Below, piece after piece: positions 21,917-32,034 of a DNA stretch of 64,000 bases. Below the pieces are notes generated by a model. The model was not told where the DNA came from. It searched no databases and saw only the letters and a program-made list of their open reading frames with translations. The position numbers were made by a program, and so were the translations under genes. Source of the DNA: Hyphomicrobiales bacterium (lineage in GTDB: Bacteria; Pseudomonadota; Alphaproteobacteria; Rhizobiales; Rhizobiaceae); NCBI GenBank assembly GCA_900473685.1, contig UCNE01000021.1, forward strand, positions 37,725-101,724. Direction: 5' to 3'. Each line of letters begins with the position of its first letter. Position 1 is the stretch's first letter.

Positions 21917-22279
21917 ATGGCACTGAAAATTCGTCTCGCCCGCGGTGGTTCCAAGAAGCGCCCGTTCTACCAGATCGTTATCGCTGACGTGCGTTCGCCG
22001 CGCGACGGCCGTTTCCTGGAAAAGGTCGGCTCGTGGAACCCGATGCTGAAGAAGGACGACGCAAAGCGCGTTGAACTGAACATCGAGCGCATCCAGCATT
22101 GGCTGTCGAACGGCGCGCTGCCGACCGACCGCGTTCTGCGCTTCCTCAACGAAGCCGGCGTTGCAACCCGCGAAGCCCGCAACAACCCGACCAAGGGCCT
22201 GCCGGGCAAGAAGGCTGTCGAGCGTATCGCCGAAGCCAAGCAGAAGGCTGAAGACGCAGCCGCCGCTGCTGCCGAATAA
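21917..22279 (+). CDS. rpsP: 30S ribosomal protein S16
   Basis: A 120-residue S16, starting [18 protein letters not shown], with [15 protein letters not shown] and an Ala/Lys-rich C-terminal extension ([15 protein letters not shown]) beyond the usual 80-residue bacterial length, typical of alphaproteobacteria. AAGGAG lies upstream. It is first in the rpsP-rimM-trmD group and is followed by a terminator-like hairpin. Confidence 0.98.
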   Translation: MALKIRLARGGSKKRPFYQIVIADVRSPRDGRFLEKVGSWNPMLKKDDAKRVELNIERIQHWLSNGALPTDRVLRFLNEAGVATREARNNPTKGLPGKKAVERIAEAKQKAEDAAAAAAE

Positions 22280-22304
22280 GCCACGCGTCAGCGTGTTTTT
22301 AAAG

Positions 22305-22334
22305 ACGGGCGGCGTTTTCATGCCGCCCGTTTTC
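22305..22334 (+). terminator. Terminator-like hairpin between rpsP and rimM
   Basis: ACGGGCGGC (22305-22313) pairs with GCCGCCCGT (22322-22330), followed by TTTCGTTT. Its position after rpsP suggests partial termination (attenuation), giving more S16 than RimM/TrmD. Confidence 0.75.
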
Positions 22335-22372
22335 GTTTATGCGAATGGCATGATCTGGAGAGTGACCCGGCA

Positions 22373-22936
22373 ATGAGCAAACTCAAAAACCCTGTCCATA
22401 TGGGAACGATCGGCGGCGCTCAGGGCCTGCGCGGCGAAGTACGCGTCAAATCCTTTGCCGAGGAACCAACCGCCATCGGCGATTATGGCCATCTGCATGC
22501 CGAGGACGGCCGTTCGTTCGAGGTGCTGGAAGTGCGCGAGGCGAAGAACGTCGTCGTCGTGCGGTTTCGCGGCGTCAACGACCGCAATGCCGCCGAAGCG
22601 CTGAACGGGCTGGAACTCTATGTCGAGCGCGACAACCTGCCGGACGACGATCTCGACGAAGACGAATTCTTCTATGCCGATCTCGAGGGGCTGGAAGCGC
22701 TTGATGCCGACGGCAAAAGCTATGGCACCGTGACCGGCGTGTTCGACTTTGGCGCGGGCGATCTGCTTGAGCTGAAAGGTCCCGGCAAGCGGCCGGTGCT
22801 GATCCCCTTTACCGAATGGTCGGTTCTGGAAATCGACCTGGAAGCCGGCACGATGCTGGTCGATCCGCTTGCCGCTGGTCTCACCGACGACAAGGACGAG
22901 GATCCGACCAAACAATTCAAGCCGAAGGCGAAGTAA
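22373..22936 (+). CDS. rimM: Ribosome maturation factor RimM
   Basis: A 187-residue 16S rRNA processing protein that assists 30S head assembly next to S19/S13. The N-terminal RimM barrel ([19 protein letters not shown]) is followed by a PRC-barrel domain with [31 protein letters not shown] and [17 protein letters not shown]. trmD starts 5 nt after the stop. Confidence 0.96.
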   Translation: MSKLKNPVHMGTIGGAQGLRGEVRVKSFAEEPTAIGDYGHLHAEDGRSFEVLEVREAKNVVVVRFRGVNDRNAAEALNGLELYVERDNLPDDDLDEDEFFYADLEGLEALDADGKSYGTVTGVFDFGAGDLLELKGPGKRPVLIPFTEWSVLEIDLEAGTMLVDPLAAGLTDDKDEDPTKQFKPKAK

Positions 22937-22940
22937 AACC

Positions 22941-23621
22941 TTGCCCTTCCGCGCCACCATCCTGACGCTCTACCCGGACATGTTCCCGGGGCATCTTGGC
23001 CATTCGCTGTCCGGCAAGGCGCTGGAGCGTGGCCAATGGGCGATCGATACGCTGCAGATTCGCGATTTTGCCGAGGACAAGCACCGCACCGTCGATGACA
23101 CCCCTGCCGGCGGCGGCGCCGGTATGGTGCTGCGGGCCGATATCCTGGCCAAAGCCATCGATCACGCATCCGATGGCGATGAGCGTCCGCGGCTGTTGAT
23201 GAGCCCGCGCGGCAAGCCGCTGACGCAGGAGCGGGTGCGCGAACTGGCAGCTGGCCCTGGCGCCATCATCGTCTGCGGCCGTTTCGAAGGCGTGGACCAG
23301 CGGGTCATCGACGGGCGAGAGCTCGAAGAGGTTTCGATCGGCGACTATATCCTGTCCGGCGGCGAACCGGCGGCACTAATCCTGCTCGACGCCATTGTGC
23401 GCATCCTGCCCGGCGTCATGGGCAACGATCTCTCCGGTGTGCATGAGAGTTTCGAAGGCGGCCTGCTGGAGCATCCGCACTATACAAGGCCGCAGGTGTT
23501 CGAAGGCCAGGAAATCCCGGCGGTCCTGACGTCCGGTCATCACGGCGACATCGCCAAATGGCGGGAAGCCGAAGCCAAGCGGCTGACGGCAGAGCGGCGT
23601 CCGGATCTTTTGCGGAAGTAG
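22941..23621 (+). CDS. trmD: tRNA (guanine37-N1)-methyltransferase TrmD
   Basis: A 226-residue SPOUT methyltransferase forming m1G37 in tRNAs that read C-starting codons. Knot motifs are [32 protein letters not shown] and the [16 protein letters not shown] tail. Start TTG 22941 is required to include the conserved first strand [16 protein letters not shown]. It is tightly coupled to rimM. rplS, the usual next gene, is displaced by 5.2 kb. Confidence 0.95.
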   Translation: MPFRATILTLYPDMFPGHLGHSLSGKALERGQWAIDTLQIRDFAEDKHRTVDDTPAGGGAGMVLRADILAKAIDHASDGDERPRLLMSPRGKPLTQERVRELAAGPGAIIVCGRFEGVDQRVIDGRELEEVSIGDYILSGGEPAALILLDAIVRILPGVMGNDLSGVHESFEGGLLEHPHYTRPQVFEGQEIPAVLTSGHHGDIAKWREAEAKRLTAERRPDLLRK

Positions 23622-23745
23622 ACGCTGGCCCGCGGCTCCGTTGCGCCGGATCTCTGCTCAGCATCCGGGTATTTGCCCGGCATAAGCTTTGTGTAACGTC
23701 TTGCTGATAGGTGTCGTCCATTCGATTAAGACGGCAACGAATGAA

Positions 23746-25647
23746 ATGACATCAGCCTGGCAGGTATTGGTCGGCAATCTGGCTTCAGTAGCATTGCTGA
23801 TCTCGCTCTGGATGCATCTGTATTACCGTTTCTACGGTCTCTCCAAAAGGCAACTGAAGCTTGGCTTCGGGGCGATGATGGGCCTTGGCGTCGTCATCTC
23901 CATGCTTTTGTCGGTCGAGTTCGAAGGCGGCATCCGTTTTGACCTGAGAAGCTCACTGCTGGCGATTTCGGCAATGTTCGGCGGTCCCTTGGCGATCGCC
24001 ATCACGGCACCAATGGCGGTGGCCTTTCGGCTGCTGATGGGCGGAGCAGGTGCAATCAACGGCGTCATCGGCATCGCCATCGTGTCGGCAGTCTTCCTCG
24101 CTGCACATTTCGCCCTGGGAAAACACGCGTCGGAGCCAAAAGGCGTTGCGGCAACCGTTTTCATCCTGCCTGTCACGTCGAGCATACTGATCTTTGTGTT
24201 TTCAAAACCTGATACACCCCTGATCATGTACAAGATGAGCCTGATCACGGCTTCCCTGAACGTGATGGCGGCAGCCATATCCGGCATGGTGATGACCTAT
24301 GTCCACCGGTCGACACTCGAGCGGGATTTATTGCGCGCGGCACTGACACAAGCGCCGGACTTTCACTATGTCAAAAATCCCGGCAGCCGGTTCGTCATGA
24401 CCAATCTGAACGTCGCCCATCAACACGGCCGCCAGAAATCGTCGGACATGGTCGGCTTGTCGGATTTTGATCTGGCACCCGCGGATCGCGCCCGGGGTCT
24501 GTTCGAGATCGAACAGCAGATCATGCGTTCGGGTGAGCCGTTGATTGATCACGAAGAGGCGCTCGATGACGAAACGGGCGCGACGCGCTGGTTTTCGACG
24601 ACGAAGGTGGTGCTGAAGAACCGGCATGGCGACACGGTTGGCCTAGCTGGCGTGACGCGGGACATCACCCAGCACAAGCGTCTCGAGCGCGAATTGCTCG
24701 ACAGCCGGAACCTCCTGTCGCAGGCGATGGCCGAAATGTCGGACGGGCTGGCGATGTTTGACCGCCATGGTTACCTGCTGTTCTGCAACGAAAGATACCG
24801 GACGGCATTCCCGCTCTCGGCCTATGCCCGGCAACCCGGGGCTCATATAACCGACATCATGCGCGCTTCTGTCCGCAACGGCGAACGCAAGGATATTGCC
24901 ATCGATGTCAGCGACGTCTGGATCCAGAATGCCGCCAAGGGCTTGCATTTTACCCGCGATACCGAAATCCCGCTCTCCGACAATCGCTGGCTCAACCTGC
25001 GGACCCGCCTGACGCAGGAAGGCTCGGCCCTGGTGGTCGTGTCCGATATCACAGCGATGAAACATGCCGAGCTGTCGCTGCGGCAGCTCGCCGAGCAAAT
25101 GCGGGATTTGGCCGAGACCGATGGACTGACCGGATTGGCAAACCGCCGCGTCTTCGATGAAACGCTGGCATCGGAATGCGCCAATGCGCAGCGGACGGCA
25201 GTGCCGCTCAGCCTGTTGATGATCGATGTCGATCGCTTCAAGTCCTACAACGACACCTATGGCCATCCGGCGGGTGATGCCTGCCTGAAGCATGTGAGCG
25301 CGTGTCTGAATGCGATTGCCAAACGTCCGGGCGATCTCGTTGCGCGCTACGGTGGGGAAGAGTTTGCCATTGTCTTGCCGGCAACGGACCGGGCGGCGGC
25401 ACTCGATCTTGCCGAGGCGGTTCGCGCCGCCTTGCAACAGCGGGCACTTGTCCATGCCGGCAGCGAATTCAATGTCGTCACCGCAAGCATCGGAGTTTCG
25501 ACCTTCGACGCCGGCACGCTTGTGATGTCGGCTGAAGACCTCGTCGAAAGTGCGGATGAAGCGCTGTATCAGGCCAAGAAAATGGGGCGAAACCGGGTGG
25601 AGAGCAGCGGTTTCGAGGCACGGCCGGAGCGCCTCACGCGGACCTAG
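23746..25647 (+). CDS. Membrane diguanylate cyclase (5TM-LYT sensor, PAS, GGDEF)
   Basis: About 633 residues. Residues 1-200 hold five to six hydrophobic helices in the pattern of LytS-type 5TM receptors. Two PAS-like segments follow (around 210-330, ending [13 protein letters not shown], and 335-460, containing [19 protein letters not shown]). The GGDEF domain has [12 protein letters not shown] and the active-site loop ARYGGEEF, so it should be catalytic and make cyclic di-GMP from GTP. No EAL domain. The ATG at 23746 is the likelier start; the frame extends to 23689 without a clear ribosome-binding site. Confidence 0.9.
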   Translation: MTSAWQVLVGNLASVALLISLWMHLYYRFYGLSKRQLKLGFGAMMGLGVVISMLLSVEFEGGIRFDLRSSLLAISAMFGGPLAIAITAPMAVAFRLLMGGAGAINGVIGIAIVSAVFLAAHFALGKHASEPKGVAATVFILPVTSSILIFVFSKPDTPLIMYKMSLITASLNVMAAAISGMVMTYVHRSTLERDLLRAALTQAPDFHYVKNPGSRFVMTNLNVAHQHGRQKSSDMVGLSDFDLAPADRARGLFEIEQQIMRSGEPLIDHEEALDDETGATRWFSTTKVVLKNRHGDTVGLAGVTRDITQHKRLERELLDSRNLLSQAMAEMSDGLAMFDRHGYLLFCNERYRTAFPLSAYARQPGAHITDIMRASVRNGERKDIAIDVSDVWIQNAAKGLHFTRDTEIPLSDNRWLNLRTRLTQEGSALVVVSDITAMKHAELSLRQLAEQMRDLAETDGLTGLANRRVFDETLASECANAQRTAVPLSLLMIDVDRFKSYNDTYGHPAGDACLKHVSACLNAIAKRPGDLVARYGGEEFAIVLPATDRAAALDLAEAVRAALQQRALVHAGSEFNVVTASIGVSTFDAGTLVMSAEDLVESADEALYQAKKMGRNRVESSGFEARPERLTRT

Positions 25648-25710
25648 AGTTTATCCGGGCCTGCGGCCGGTATCGCCTTGCGGCGAGCATCTCTTGCAAT
25701 CGTCGTCACC

Positions 25711-25741
25711 ACCATGGCGCACCCAATCGGCGCGCCATGGT
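25711..25741. terminator. Bidirectional terminator-like hairpin
   Basis: ACCATGGCGC (25711-25720) pairs with GCGCCATGGT (25732-25741), between the convergent diguanylate cyclase and MFS genes. CTTTT follows on the plus strand. Confidence 0.5.
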
Positions 25742-25752
25742 CTTTTGCCGGA

Positions 25753-26976
25753 TTATTCGGCTGCCTGGGGCAACGCATCACTGGCTGCTTCCGGCCTGCC
25801 ACCTGCAAGGGTTTTCTGGCTCAGGACGATGACGATGACCACCGCTACGCCGGCCGCGACCGAGAGCCAAAAGCCGTTTTGCGCGCCGAACATATCAACG
25901 ACCAGACCGGCCAGAAATGCTCCGAGTGCCATGCCGATGCCAATGCCGGTCATGACCCAGGTGATGCCTTCCGTCAGCATCGATTCCGGCACCCGGCGTT
26001 CGATCAGGCCAAAGGCGGTGATGAACGTGGGCGAGATGGCGATGCCGCTGACGAAAACCGCGAGGGCCAGAAGTGGTATCGTATCGGCGATCAATAGCGG
26101 CAGGGCCGTCACGGCCAGGACGCTGACGGCGATCAGCAGCTGCCTGTGCAACGGCGTGCGCAGTTTGAGGGCGCCAAGGATGAGGCCAACCACGAACGAG
26201 CCGATCGCATAGACGCCGATGACGAAGCTGGCGGCCCCCGGCTGACCGAGTTCCTTGGTCATGGCAACGGTGGTGACCTCGGCAGTCGCAAACATCGAAC
26301 CGACGAAGATCAGCGCCAGCGTGATGATCTGCACGGAGCGCAGACGAATGGCCGATGTCTGCGCCACTCCTGGCTCGACCGGGCGGATCGCCGGTTCGGT
26401 CGATCGCTGCAGGACAAAGGCGGCGGTGCCCAAAGCAAGGAAGAACGTCGAGATCAGCATGCCTGCCTCGGGAAACAGCGAGACGGCCAACCCAACCGAT
26501 ACGGAGGCGCCGGCGATATAGACCAATTCGTCGGCAGCCGATTCAAAGGCGAACGCGGTATTCAACTCCGGGCGGCCGCGAAAGATTTCCGTCCACCGCG
26601 CCCGCAACATGGCCGGCATGCTGGGCATGGCGGCAGCGAGAAAGACCGAGCCGAACAGGGTCCATTCCGGCCAGCCCTGATTGGCCGACAGGATGAGGAG
26701 GGCAAAGGCGATGACCGAGACGATCGTGCTCGGCACGATGATGGCGCTTTGCCCGAACCGGTCGACCAGACGCGAGATTTGTGGGGCTGCCAGTGCATTG
26801 GTCAGCGCAAAGGTCGCCGAAACTGCACCGGCGACCCAATAGTCACCGCGTGTCTGCGACAGCATCGCGACGATGCCGATCGGTGCCATGGCAAGCGGCA
26901 GGCGGGCGAGGAATCCGGCCGCGGAAAACCCCTTGGCCCCCGGCACGCTGAATATTTCCTTGTATGGGTTGGACAT
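25753..26976 (-). CDS. MFS transporter (drug-efflux type)
   Basis: A 407-residue protein with about twelve transmembrane helices and the MFS loop 2-3 motif ISRLVDRFGQ near residue 70. AGGAG lies 8 nt before the ATG. It diverges from a TetR regulator across a 142-bp intergenic region filled with palindromic sites, the usual arrangement of an inducible efflux pump. Substrate is not evident. It is convergent with the diguanylate cyclase. Confidence 0.9.
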   Translation of the reverse strand: MSNPYKEIFSVPGAKGFSAAGFLARLPLAMAPIGIVAMLSQTRGDYWVAGAVSATFALTNALAAPQISRLVDRFGQSAIIVPSTIVSVIAFALLILSANQGWPEWTLFGSVFLAAAMPSMPAMLRARWTEIFRGRPELNTAFAFESAADELVYIAGASVSVGLAVSLFPEAGMLISTFFLALGTAAFVLQRSTEPAIRPVEPGVAQTSAIRLRSVQIITLALIFVGSMFATAEVTTVAMTKELGQPGAASFVIGVYAIGSFVVGLILGALKLRTPLHRQLLIAVSVLAVTALPLLIADTIPLLALAVFVSGIAISPTFITAFGLIERRVPESMLTEGITWVMTGIGIGMALGAFLAGLVVDMFGAQNGFWLSVAAGVAVVIVIVLSQKTLAGGRPEAASDALPQAAE

Positions 26977-27010
26977 CGGAAGGCTCCTAAAATTGTCCGG
27001 TCAGGCCACC

Positions 27011-27104
27011 TACATACGTGGCGTATGTCTTAACGTGGTTGCATACATGCCGTATGTCAATTAAAATACGCTGCGTATGTAAAAATAAATACGCAGCGTA
27101 TGTG
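27011..27104. promoter_or_regulatory. Four operator-like palindromes between MFS and TetR genes
   Basis: Four related imperfect palindromes lie at 27011-27028 (ACATACGTGGCGTATGT), 27041-27058 (GCATACATGCCGTATGTC), 27065-27080 (AATACGCTGCGTATGT) and 27088-27104 (AATACGCAGCGTATGTG). The shared core is ATACG-N3-CGTATGT. They occupy the whole divergent promoter region and are most simply the binding sites of the adjacent TetR protein, repressing both itself and the pump. Confidence 0.85.
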
Positions 27105-27118
27105 AAGCAGGAGCCCGC

Positions 27119-27721
27119 ATGGTCAGGATCATCAAGCCTCGCCCGGAAATGATTGCGGAAACGCGTGCCAAGCTGCTTGCGGCGGGCCGCCATGCCTTCG
27201 GCACCGTCGGATATGCGGAATCCTCGATGGATGATTTCACTGCGGCGGCGGGCCTGACGCGCGGCGCGTTGTATCATCATTTCGGTGACAAGAAGGGCCT
27301 GTTGCAGGCGGTCATCCGGGAAATAGATGCGGAGATGACGGAGCACTTGCACACGGTCTCGGCCGCCGCCCCGACACGCTGGCAGGGATTTGTCGAAGAA
27401 TGTTCGGCCTATATCGAGATGGCGTTGGAGCCGGAAATCCAGCGCATCATGTTCCGCGACGGCCCGGCGGTGCTCGGTGACATCTCGCAATGGCCGACCA
27501 CCAACGGCTGCATCGTGGCCCTGAGCCAAAGTCTGAGCCAGCTGAAACAGGACGGCGAGATCATCGATATCGACGAGGAAGTGACCGCGCGGCTGATCAA
27601 CGGCGCCAGCATCAACGCCGCCCTGTGGATCGCCAATTCCGCGGATCCACAGCAGACCTCCAAGCGAGCGGTGCAGGGATTTCGCACCTTGCTCGAAGGC
27701 TTGCGGTTGAAGCAAGTGTGA
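27119..27721 (+). CDS. TetR/AcrR-family transcriptional regulator
   Basis: A 200-residue repressor. The N-terminal TetR DNA-binding domain spans about residues 14-60, with the HTH in SMDDFTAAAGLTRGALYHHF and then DKKGLLQAVI; the remainder is a helical ligand domain. GCAGGAG lies upstream of ATG 27119. It is divergent from the MFS gene and next to four operator-like palindromes. Its 3' end is 10 bp from the convergent TauE/SafE gene. Confidence 0.93.
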   Translation: MVRIIKPRPEMIAETRAKLLAAGRHAFGTVGYAESSMDDFTAAAGLTRGALYHHFGDKKGLLQAVIREIDAEMTEHLHTVSAAAPTRWQGFVEECSAYIEMALEPEIQRIMFRDGPAVLGDISQWPTTNGCIVALSQSLSQLKQDGEIIDIDEEVTARLINGASINAALWIANSADPQQTSKRAVQGFRTLLEGLRLKQV

Positions 27722-27730
27722 CGGTGCCGC

Positions 27731-28477
27731 TCAACCCGTGATGAAATAATAGACTGCCAGTAGCAGACCGACAACGACGACCAGGCCGCGGATCAGCGCC
27801 TGCGGTACGCGGCGGGCGAGCCAGACACCGGCATAGCCACCGAGCGCACCGCCGGGGATCATCACGGCGGCATGCAGCCAGCCGACGACATTGCCGCCGG
27901 CAAAGACGACGATGGCGACGCCGGCGATGACCATGGCAAGGAAGTTCTTCAGCGCATTGACACGATGATAGTCGCCACCGGTCGATAGGCCGAGCACCGC
28001 AAGCATCATGATGCCCATGCCGGCGCCGAAGAAGCCGCCATAGATGGCCGTGACGAACTGGCCGACGAGGCCGAGCCGCCCGACGGGCGTGCCGCTTTCC
28101 TTCGCGGCGGGGCGCAGCAGCGGACCGAGCGCAAAGATTGCGGTTGCTGCGATCAGCAGCCAGGGAACCATGGCCCGGAAGGAGGGATTGGACAGCGACA
28201 GCAGGATCAACGCGCCGGCCAATCCGCCGATCAGTGAAAGAACGCCGAGGATCATGGCCTCGCGGCGGTCTGCCCAGATCTCCTTGCGATAGGCGAGCGC
28301 CGAGGTGACATAGCCTGGAAACTGAACAATGGAGGAGGTGGCGTTGGCGACGATCGGCGGCAGGCCGGCCAGCGTCATCGCGCCGAAGGTCAGGAAGGTG
28401 CCGCCACCAGCCACCGCATTGACGGCGCTCGACAGGAACCCTGCGACAAACAGCAGAATGGCAGTGGATATGGACAT
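27731..28477 (-). CDS. Sulfite exporter TauE/SafE family membrane protein
   Basis: A 248-residue protein with about seven to eight helices and the family repeats: FLSSAVNAVAGGGTFLTFGA near the N-terminus, VANATSSIVQFPGYVTSALAY, then FGAGMGIMMLAVLG in the second half. Members are predicted anion exporters for sulfite, sulfoacetate or related organosulfur anions. Substrate is unassigned. It is monocistronic by position. Confidence 0.9.
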   Translation of the reverse strand: MSISTAILLFVAGFLSSAVNAVAGGGTFLTFGAMTLAGLPPIVANATSSIVQFPGYVTSALAYRKEIWADRREAMILGVLSLIGGLAGALILLSLSNPSFRAMVPWLLIAATAIFALGPLLRPAAKESGTPVGRLGLVGQFVTAIYGGFFGAGMGIMMLAVLGLSTGGDYHRVNALKNFLAMVIAGVAIVVFAGGNVVGWLHAAVMIPGGALGGYAGVWLARRVPQALIRGLVVVVGLLLAVYYFITG

Positions 28478-28781
28478 GACGCTCCTCCAGCGGTAGAATC
28501 CGGCATAACCTGCAGGGTCACCGGCGGCAAGACGCGGAAATCATCTTCCGCCGGCTTGTGGTATGGAGAATTTTTGCCGGCCGGGGATGACAAACGCTGT
28601 GCTTTGGTGTATTCGCCCGACCGGTTCGGGAAAAATCCCGTCAGCCGAAAACAAAGAATGGTGAATTCGCTCCTGTTTCTCCCTGAGAAACAAAACCTTG
28701 AGGCGCCTCATGTGAGGTTTGGTCCAACGGGTTCGGTTGAGCGCTCTGGCTGTTGCAGAAGAACTTGAGAAGGTTAGACCC
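28478..28781. other. Intergenic region upstream of rplS
   Basis: About 300 bp between the divergent TauE/SafE and rplS starts. No open frame has coding character. It must contain both promoters and the rplS leader, including GAGAAGG just before the rplS ATG; I could not place defined -35/-10 boxes. Confidence 0.5.
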
Positions 28782-29324
28782 ATGAACATCATCCAGCAGC
28801 TGGAAGCCGAACAGGCCGCCAAGATTGCCGCCAAGCGTACGCTTCCGGAATTTTCGGCAGGCGACACCGTCCGCGTCAACGTTCGCGTGACAGAAGGCAC
28901 CCGTACTCGTATCCAGGCCTATGAAGGCGTTTGCATTGCCCGTTCCGGCGGCGGCATCAACGAAAGCTTCACGGTCCGCAAGATTTCCTACGGCGAAGGC
29001 GTTGAGCGCGTATTCCCGGTTTACTCGCCGCTCGTCGAGGGTGTCGAGATCGTTCGCCGCGGTAAGGTCCGCCGCGCCAAGCTCTACTACCTGCGCGATC
29101 GCCGCGGTAAGTCGGCTCGTATCGTTGAAGATACCGGCACCCGCGCCCGCAAGCTGAACGACGCCGAGCGCGCAGCCGTTGCCGAAGAAAAGGCGCGTCT
29201 GGAAGCTGAAAAGGTCGCAGCAGCACAGGCTCTGGCCGCCGAAAAGGCAGCAGCCGAAGCCGCAGCAGCCAAGGCCGCTGAAGAAGCAGCCGCTGCAGCA
29301 GCAGCCGAGCCGGCAGCAGAATAA
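28782..29324 (+). CDS. rplS: 50S ribosomal protein L19
   Basis: A 180-residue L19. The core ([58 protein letters not shown]) covers about 125 residues, followed by a rhizobial Ala/Glu-rich helical tail. ATG 28782 follows GAGAAGG. In many bacteria rplS directly follows trmD; here it has its own long leader and a strong terminator. Confidence 0.98.
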   Translation: MNIIQQLEAEQAAKIAAKRTLPEFSAGDTVRVNVRVTEGTRTRIQAYEGVCIARSGGGINESFTVRKISYGEGVERVFPVYSPLVEGVEIVRRGKVRRAKLYYLRDRRGKSARIVEDTGTRARKLNDAERAAVAEEKARLEAEKVAAAQALAAEKAAAEAAAAKAAEEAAAAAAAEPAAE

Positions 29325-29349
29325 GTTTCAATCCATCGGGATTGTTTGG

Positions 29350-29375
29350 AAAAGGCGGTCTTCGGGCCGCCTTTT
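29350..29375 (+). terminator. Intrinsic terminator of rplS
   Basis: AAAAGGCGG pairs with CCGCCTTTT around TCTTCGGG and runs into a T-rich stretch, 26 bp after the rplS stop. Confidence 0.9.
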
Positions 29376-29415
29376 TCTGTTTGAGGGCAAGGAAATTCTT
29401 TGGGGGGAGAATGGA

Positions 29416-30240
29416 ATGAGCGACTATATCGAAACCAACCGGCTGAACTGGGACGACCGGGCGGGCTTGCATGCGACGGACACAACCGGCCGCTACCGGA
29501 TCGGCAGGGTGCTTGGCGGCGGCTCTTCCTTGCATGCTCTGGAAGCAAGCGAGATCGGCGACATCGCCGGCAAGGATATCGTCCACCTGCAATGCCATAT
29601 CGGGCTGGATACGCTGAGCCTCAAGCATCTGGGCGCGGGCTCGGTTACCGGGCTTGATTTTTCACCGGTCGCTATCGCTGCTGCGCGCGATTTTGCGAAA
29701 AGGGCCGGGACGGAGGCGACCTTTGTCGAGGCATCGGTCTATGATGCGGCGGTGGCGCTGGAGCACAAGACTTACGACATCGTCTTCGTCACCTGGGGCG
29801 CCATTCACTGGCTGCCGGATATCTTTCAATGGGCCAAAGTCGTCGCCAGCCTGCTGCGGCCGGGGGGGCGTCTCTACCTGCTCGACGGGCATCCGCAGAT
29901 GTACCAATATGAGGGCGCAGAGGATGGCCGGTTGTCGCTGACCTATGGCTGGCGCACGCCTGCCGACCAGCCGCTGCTGTTTGAAGAAACCCACACCTAT
30001 ACCGGCGACGAACGGCCGCTGACCCATCAGTGCATGTACGAATGGCTGCATCCGGTCAGCGATACCGTCAATGCGGTCCTCAAGGCCGGGCTGGCGCTCG
30101 ATTTCTTCAACGAGCACGAAGTCCTCGTCTGGCGGCATTATCCGGGCATGGTGGAGACTGGCGAAGACCAGTTCGAACAGGCGCCGGGCCTGCCGCACAT
30201 TCCGCTGTCGTTTTCGATCGGCGCGACAAAAGTTCGCTGA
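29416..30240 (+). CDS. Class I SAM-dependent methyltransferase
   Basis: A 274-residue methyltransferase. The SAM-binding site is IVHLQCHIGLDTLSLKHLGA with GLDFSPVAIAAAR, then a motif IV-like YDIVFVTWGAIHWLPD and LLRPGGRLYLLDGHP. ATG 29416 follows a G-rich, AGAATGG ribosome-binding region. It starts 40 bp past the rplS terminator and ends before the amino-acid ABC genes; no substrate can be assigned. Confidence 0.88.
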   Translation: MSDYIETNRLNWDDRAGLHATDTTGRYRIGRVLGGGSSLHALEASEIGDIAGKDIVHLQCHIGLDTLSLKHLGAGSVTGLDFSPVAIAAARDFAKRAGTEATFVEASVYDAAVALEHKTYDIVFVTWGAIHWLPDIFQWAKVVASLLRPGGRLYLLDGHPQMYQYEGAEDGRLSLTYGWRTPADQPLLFEETHTYTGDERPLTHQCMYEWLHPVSDTVNAVLKAGLALDFFNEHEVLVWRHYPGMVETGEDQFEQAPGLPHIPLSFSIGATKVR

Positions 30241-30397
30241 GTTTATGGAGTGGACGGGGTATCCGGTAGGATTTTTCGTAAATTCAACTGGATACGCCGG
30301 CCCTTTCCAACTTTTGCTGGCGGAGGCGAAGCCGTGGCCCTTGCCAGCCTGTTGGCTTCTGTGACAGTTTCCGGTCGCCACAATTCAGGAGCCACCC

Positions 30398-31195
30398 ATG
30401 TTTTCCCGCCGCACCCTTCTCGCCGGCCTGACCGCCGTTGTTCTCGCGCCCTTCAGCGTCGCCGCCGCCGATCTGCCGGATCTGGGCGGGCGTAGCGTCG
30501 TCGTGGTGACGGAAAATGCCTACCCGCCGCTGCAGTTCGTCGATCCGAAGAGCGGCAAGGCGATCGGCTGGGAATATGACGCGATGGAAGAGATCGCCAA
30601 GCGGCTGAACGTCAAGCTGGAAATCCAGAATACCTCCTGGGATGCGATGATCCAATCGGTGTCGGACGGCCAGTACGATATCGGCATGACCGGCATCACC
30701 ATCAAGGACGAGCGCAAGGCGAAGGTGGATTTCTCCGATCCCTACATGCGCTCGCAGCAGTTCATGCTGGTGCGTGGCGACGAGGCCCGCTTCACCGACG
30801 CGAAGACGTTTGGCGCGTTTGCCGACGGTCTGGTCGGTGCGCAGCCCGGCACATCGCCGTTCTACACCGCAGTCTATGAAATGCTTGACGGCAACGAGCA
30901 GAACCCGCGGGTAAAGCTGTTTGAAACCTTCGGTGCGACGGTGCAGGCGCTGAAGGCTGGCGATGTCGACGTCGTCCTCACCGACAGCGTCGCCGCCAAG
31001 GGCTATGTCGATTCCTCGGCTGGCGGCCTGAAGGTTGTCGGCGGGCCGCTCGGCACCGAGGATTTCGGCTTCATCTTCAAGAAGGGCTCGGATCTGGTTG
31101 CCCCCGTCAATGCCGCCATCGCAGCGCTGAAGGCGGATGGCACGCTCGATAAGCTGAACCAGAAATGGTTCGTCGATTACAAGATGGGCGAATGA
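30398..31195 (+). CDS. Amino-acid ABC transporter substrate-binding protein
   Basis: A 265-residue periplasmic binding protein (SBP_bac_3 type). The N-terminus [19 protein letters not shown] has a twin-arginine-like start and ends in AAADLPDL, the likely cleavage site. [27 protein letters not shown] and [18 protein letters not shown] mark the polar-amino-acid family. The matching permease starts 10 bp downstream. The ligand is not defined by sequence. Confidence 0.92.
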   Translation: MFSRRTLLAGLTAVVLAPFSVAAADLPDLGGRSVVVVTENAYPPLQFVDPKSGKAIGWEYDAMEEIAKRLNVKLEIQNTSWDAMIQSVSDGQYDIGMTGITIKDERKAKVDFSDPYMRSQQFMLVRGDEARFTDAKTFGAFADGLVGAQPGTSPFYTAVYEMLDGNEQNPRVKLFETFGATVQALKAGDVDVVLTDSVAAKGYVDSSAGGLKVVGGPLGTEDFGFIFKKGSDLVAPVNAAIAALKADGTLDKLNQKWFVDYKMGE

Positions 31196-31205
31196 TCCCC
31201 GCCCG

Positions 31206-32021
31206 ATGACGCCTGCGCACGACAATTCAGAGAAGGGCGACTATCCCTGGTGGCTGGTCGCCCTTGCCGTGATCGCGGTGGCGCTGGCCGTGGTGATCAT
31301 CTCCAGTGGTGTCTACCGTCAGGTCTTCACCATCGTATCAGCCGGGATCGGCATCACCATTTTCGTGACGTTGGTTGGCTTCTCCTTCGCGGCGCTATTG
31401 GGGCTCGGCATCGCGCTGATGGCACTGTCGGACCGGGCAGCGCTGCGCCAGATCGCCCGGTTCTATACCGAGGTGATCCGCGGTATCCCGATTCTCGTCC
31501 TGTTGTTCTACATCGCCTTTGCCGGTGCGCCGGCGCTGGTGGTGGCGATCAATTTCATCCTGTCGCCGCTGATTTCGGCTGGCGCCATCGAGCCGATGGT
31601 GGTGCGCGACCTGTCCCTGATGTGGCGGGCGATCATTGCACTGTCGATCGGCTATTCCGCCTTCATCGCCGAGGTTTTTCGTGCCGGAATTCTATCGGTC
31701 GACAAAGGGCAGATCGAGGCGGCCAAGGCGCTCGGCCTGTCGCGCTATCAACGATTCCGGCTGGTGGTGTTCCCCCAGGCCATCCGCGTCATCCTGCCGC
31801 CGCTCGGCAACGACTTCGTGGCGATGGTGAAGGATTCATCCCTCGTGTCGGTGCTCGGCGTCGCCGACATCACCCAGGCGGGTAAGATCTACGCGTCAGG
31901 CTCGTTCCGCTTCTTCGAAACCTATTCGATCGTCGCCTATATCTACCTGATCCTGACGGTCGGGCTGTCGCTGGGCCTGCGGCGGCTGGAGCAGAAGATG
32001 CGGCGAAGCACGAGAGGGTAG
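31206..32021 (+). CDS. Amino-acid ABC transporter permease (HisM/GlnP type)
   Basis: A 271-residue membrane protein with a long N-terminal helix and the HEQRO permease loop: RFYTEVIRGIPILVLLFYI, AFIAEVFRAGILSVDKGQIE, then EAAKALGLSRYQRFRLVVFP. It is 10 bp downstream of the binding-protein gene and clearly paired with it. No ATPase gene follows, since a RIME-like repeat and leuC come next; the energising ATPase must be shared or encoded elsewhere. Confidence 0.92.
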   Translation: MTPAHDNSEKGDYPWWLVALAVIAVALAVVIISSGVYRQVFTIVSAGIGITIFVTLVGFSFAALLGLGIALMALSDRAALRQIARFYTEVIRGIPILVLLFYIAFAGAPALVVAINFILSPLISAGAIEPMVVRDLSLMWRAIIALSIGYSAFIAEVFRAGILSVDKGQIEAAKALGLSRYQRFRLVVFPQAIRVILPPLGNDFVAMVKDSSLVSVLGVADITQAGKIYASGSFRFFETYSIVAYIYLILTVGLSLGLRRLEQKMRRSTRG

Positions 32022-32034
32022 GCGATCGCCGTTT

